NCBI GenBank assembly: GCA_027019785.1
Contig: JALUWF010000293.1
Location: 1-35,952, forward strand
DNA: 35,952 nucleotides
Origin: Mariprofundus sp.
GTDB taxonomy: Bacteria > Pseudomonadota > Zetaproteobacteria > Mariprofundales > Mariprofundaceae
Direction of reading: 5' to 3'
Shown here: positions 34,814 through 35,952 of the stretch, piece by piece
Numbering within the stretch: position 1 is the stretch's first letter
Layout: every line of letters starts with the position of its first letter
Notes under the pieces: model-generated
Told to the model about the DNA's origin: nothing
Databases searched by the model: none
The model's input: only the letters and a program-made list of their open reading frames with translations
Made by a program: the position numbers and the translations under genes

Positions 34814-34945
34814 CAGAATGTTTGGGTGATGGTGGATAAGCTGACATCAGTCCGTGCTGATCGAATCAAAAGTTGTATCGGTACCCTGAATATCAAACAA
34901 CGGATAGAACTTGATAAGGCAGTAAAACTCTGGCTTGGCCTGTAA
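34814..34945 (+). pseudogene. C-terminal remnant of a MazF/PemK-type toxin gene
   Basis: An open stretch of 43 codons ends VWVMVDKLTSVRADRIKSC, IGTLNIKQRIELDKAVKLWLGL. This is the standard C-terminal third of MazF/PemK mRNA endonucleases: a (V)MVDK(L/I)xTV strand, an IGxL turn, and a final helix ending in LGL. The upstream two thirds, including the GDIxxVxL start and catalytic loops, are missing, and no antitoxin is seen. The rest of 34698-35033 has no other gene that I can support. The identification rests on a short pattern. Confidence 0.55.
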
Positions 34946-35033
34946 GCATGCCACTCATGGCATTGGCGAGTATTCCGATGAACTCGGCCACCGATTCCAG
35001 TGATCGCGGCTACCCTGGAACTTTAAAATCGTG

Positions 35034-35840
35034 TTAATTATCAAGATCTGAAAGCCCGACCCTGTTTTTTTGAAAACCACGTAAAAAAGAATCAAATGAC
35101 TTATCTCCACACGCACATTTAAGCAGCGCAGCCATTTCTTTATAGGATTCCTTTTGTCTCGCCAGTTCTTCTTTTGAAATCTCGAATGGCTCAAAGGTAT
35201 CATCAACAAGAATATCAGACATGTTTGTACCTTTTTTCATTCGATACATATGCCTGCACCCGCCCTCAGCGTAGTCCCAATAAGATTCCAGGATAGCCTT
35301 AAAAATGCCCCACCTTTCCATTGTTTTTTTCTTATTAAACCCATTAGAGTCTATGAACAATATCTTGGCATTGTGAAATTCAGTTAAGTAGCCAGCCATA
35401 AATGAACACAATATTGAAATCGTATCTGACGAACATTTCTCAGCGAAAGCATGGAACCCGATTTGGTTAGGTTCTCGACCACTTGAATAATAATATTTAT
35501 CAAAACATATTTCCATGCCTTCCGGAACAGAGCTTATCATATCTGCTTCAAATTCTTTGTCTGTAGAGCTTAAATAAAGATTGCCCACTCTGTTTTTAAG
35601 GTTGCCTGATTTTGTGACGTATGTATAAATAAAAGAACATATAATACTGCTGAATTCTCCAGATGAACTGTTTTCTGAATAAGTCCAGGAGTCAGGCGAA
35701 AGCCCGTACTTAACTGCATGATTAACGTACGGAGCAGAGAACTCGTCATCCTCATCTCCCCACCACGCAGGGTTTTTCTGGATTTGCTTATGGTTTTTAA
35801 CAATTCTGCGAAATGTTTCTTTTTGGTATCGTGATTTCAT
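35034..35840 (-). CDS. Hypothetical protein, AT-rich orphan
   Basis: A protein of about 268 residues that I do not recognise. It has no signal peptide or clear membrane span and is mixed alpha/beta by pattern. Aromatic and acidic clusters near the start are NPAWWGDEDDEF and SWTYSENSSSGEF. A possible strand-turn is AKILFIDSNGFNKKKT, and a charged helix near the end is EISKEELARQKESYKEMAALL. Eight Cys residues are scattered, including CACGDKS near 247. The ATG at 35840 has AGGGA 8 bases upstream; a TTG at 35846 is the alternative. Base composition is visibly more AT-rich than the flanking genes. With the adjoining toxin remnant this suggests acquired DNA. Confidence 0.6.
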   Translation of the reverse strand: MKSRYQKETFRRIVKNHKQIQKNPAWWGDEDDEFSAPYVNHAVKYGLSPDSWTYSENSSSGEFSSIICSFIYTYVTKSGNLKNRVGNLYLSSTDKEFEADMISSVPEGMEICFDKYYYSSGREPNQIGFHAFAEKCSSDTISILCSFMAGYLTEFHNAKILFIDSNGFNKKKTMERWGIFKAILESYWDYAEGGCRHMYRMKKGTNMSDILVDDTFEPFEISKEELARQKESYKEMAALLKCACGDKSFDSFLRGFQKNRVGLSDLDN

Positions 35841-35952
35841 GTTCAATCCCTTAAAAATCGCTCTTAAGCATTATTATAACGCTTCCTGCCAACATCAACA
35901 GCTTTTTTACGGTTCATCTCCGCTCAGAAGCAGAAGAAAGAAAGGGGTCAAG

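Noticed and set aside
34198-34839. Plus-strand frame of 213 codons overlapping the glycerate kinase gene and the toxin remnant
   Set aside because: Most of it is antisense to the glycerate kinase, and its end is out of frame with the MazF-like residues.

Overview
The window reads as ordinary chromosome of a Gram-negative, polar-lipid-rich proteobacterium. The conserved order tig-clpP-clpX-lon-hupB, a type IV pilus block (pilB-C-S-R-D-coaE), likely hopanoid genes (hpnK/hpnL) and a small c-type cytochrome fit an environmental, microaerobic proteobacterium. A Mariprofundus-like Zetaproteobacterium is my best guess, but no marker in the window fixes the lineage. Almost every gene is on the minus strand. 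The plus-strand exceptions are one membrane protein gene, tRNA-Asn, purB and a toxin-gene remnant.

Layout. 1-2121: two likely hopanoid genes (hpnL cut by the window edge, hpnK) behind a decayed chalcone-isomerase-like gene, with a full sigma-54 promoter consensus just upstream of hpnK. 2231-8308: a signalling block of a small LuxR-type regulator, two paralogous hybrid histidine kinases (one with an MHYT sensor) and rpiA. 8401-9693: a polytopic membrane protein and a monohaem cytochrome c, convergent on a shared terminator. 9964-13151: a PP2C phosphatase overlapping a CHASE2-TPR-Ser/Thr kinase. 13462-13919: tRNA-Asn and rpsT, convergent. 14308-24788: a minus-strand run, read in transcription order as DUF3187 protein, GspN-like protein, aroE, pilB, pilC, pilS, pilR, pilD, coaE. 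24899-31847: read in transcription order as tRNA-Leu, tig, clpP, clpX, lon, hupB, tRNA-Val, tRNA-Asp. 32036-34697: purB and glycerate kinase, convergent. 34814-35840: a mazF-like remnant and an AT-rich orphan gene, which look like acquired DNA.

How the genes work together. The tig-clp-lon-hup block handles nascent-chain folding and ATP-dependent proteolysis. The pil block supplies the assembly ATPase, platform protein, prepilin peptidase and the PilS/PilR sigma-54 switch, with coaE and aroE embedded as housekeeping passengers. Two-component, Ser/Thr-phosphorylation and PP2C genes make the first 13 kb rich in signalling.

The most unusual content is between the genes. Several of the wider gaps hold imperfect palindromes from at least four dispersed families: CACAGAG-type inverted repeats, a CACGAAT-type inverted repeat, REP-like GCGGCTTYAGCCGY units, and a short ACTTTTTCCATCCCGTG repeat. 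Separately, the leader between tRNA-Leu and tig is tiled by five abutting hairpins and is the best candidate here for an undescribed RNA element. I saw no CRISPR array, intact insertion sequence or complete defence system.
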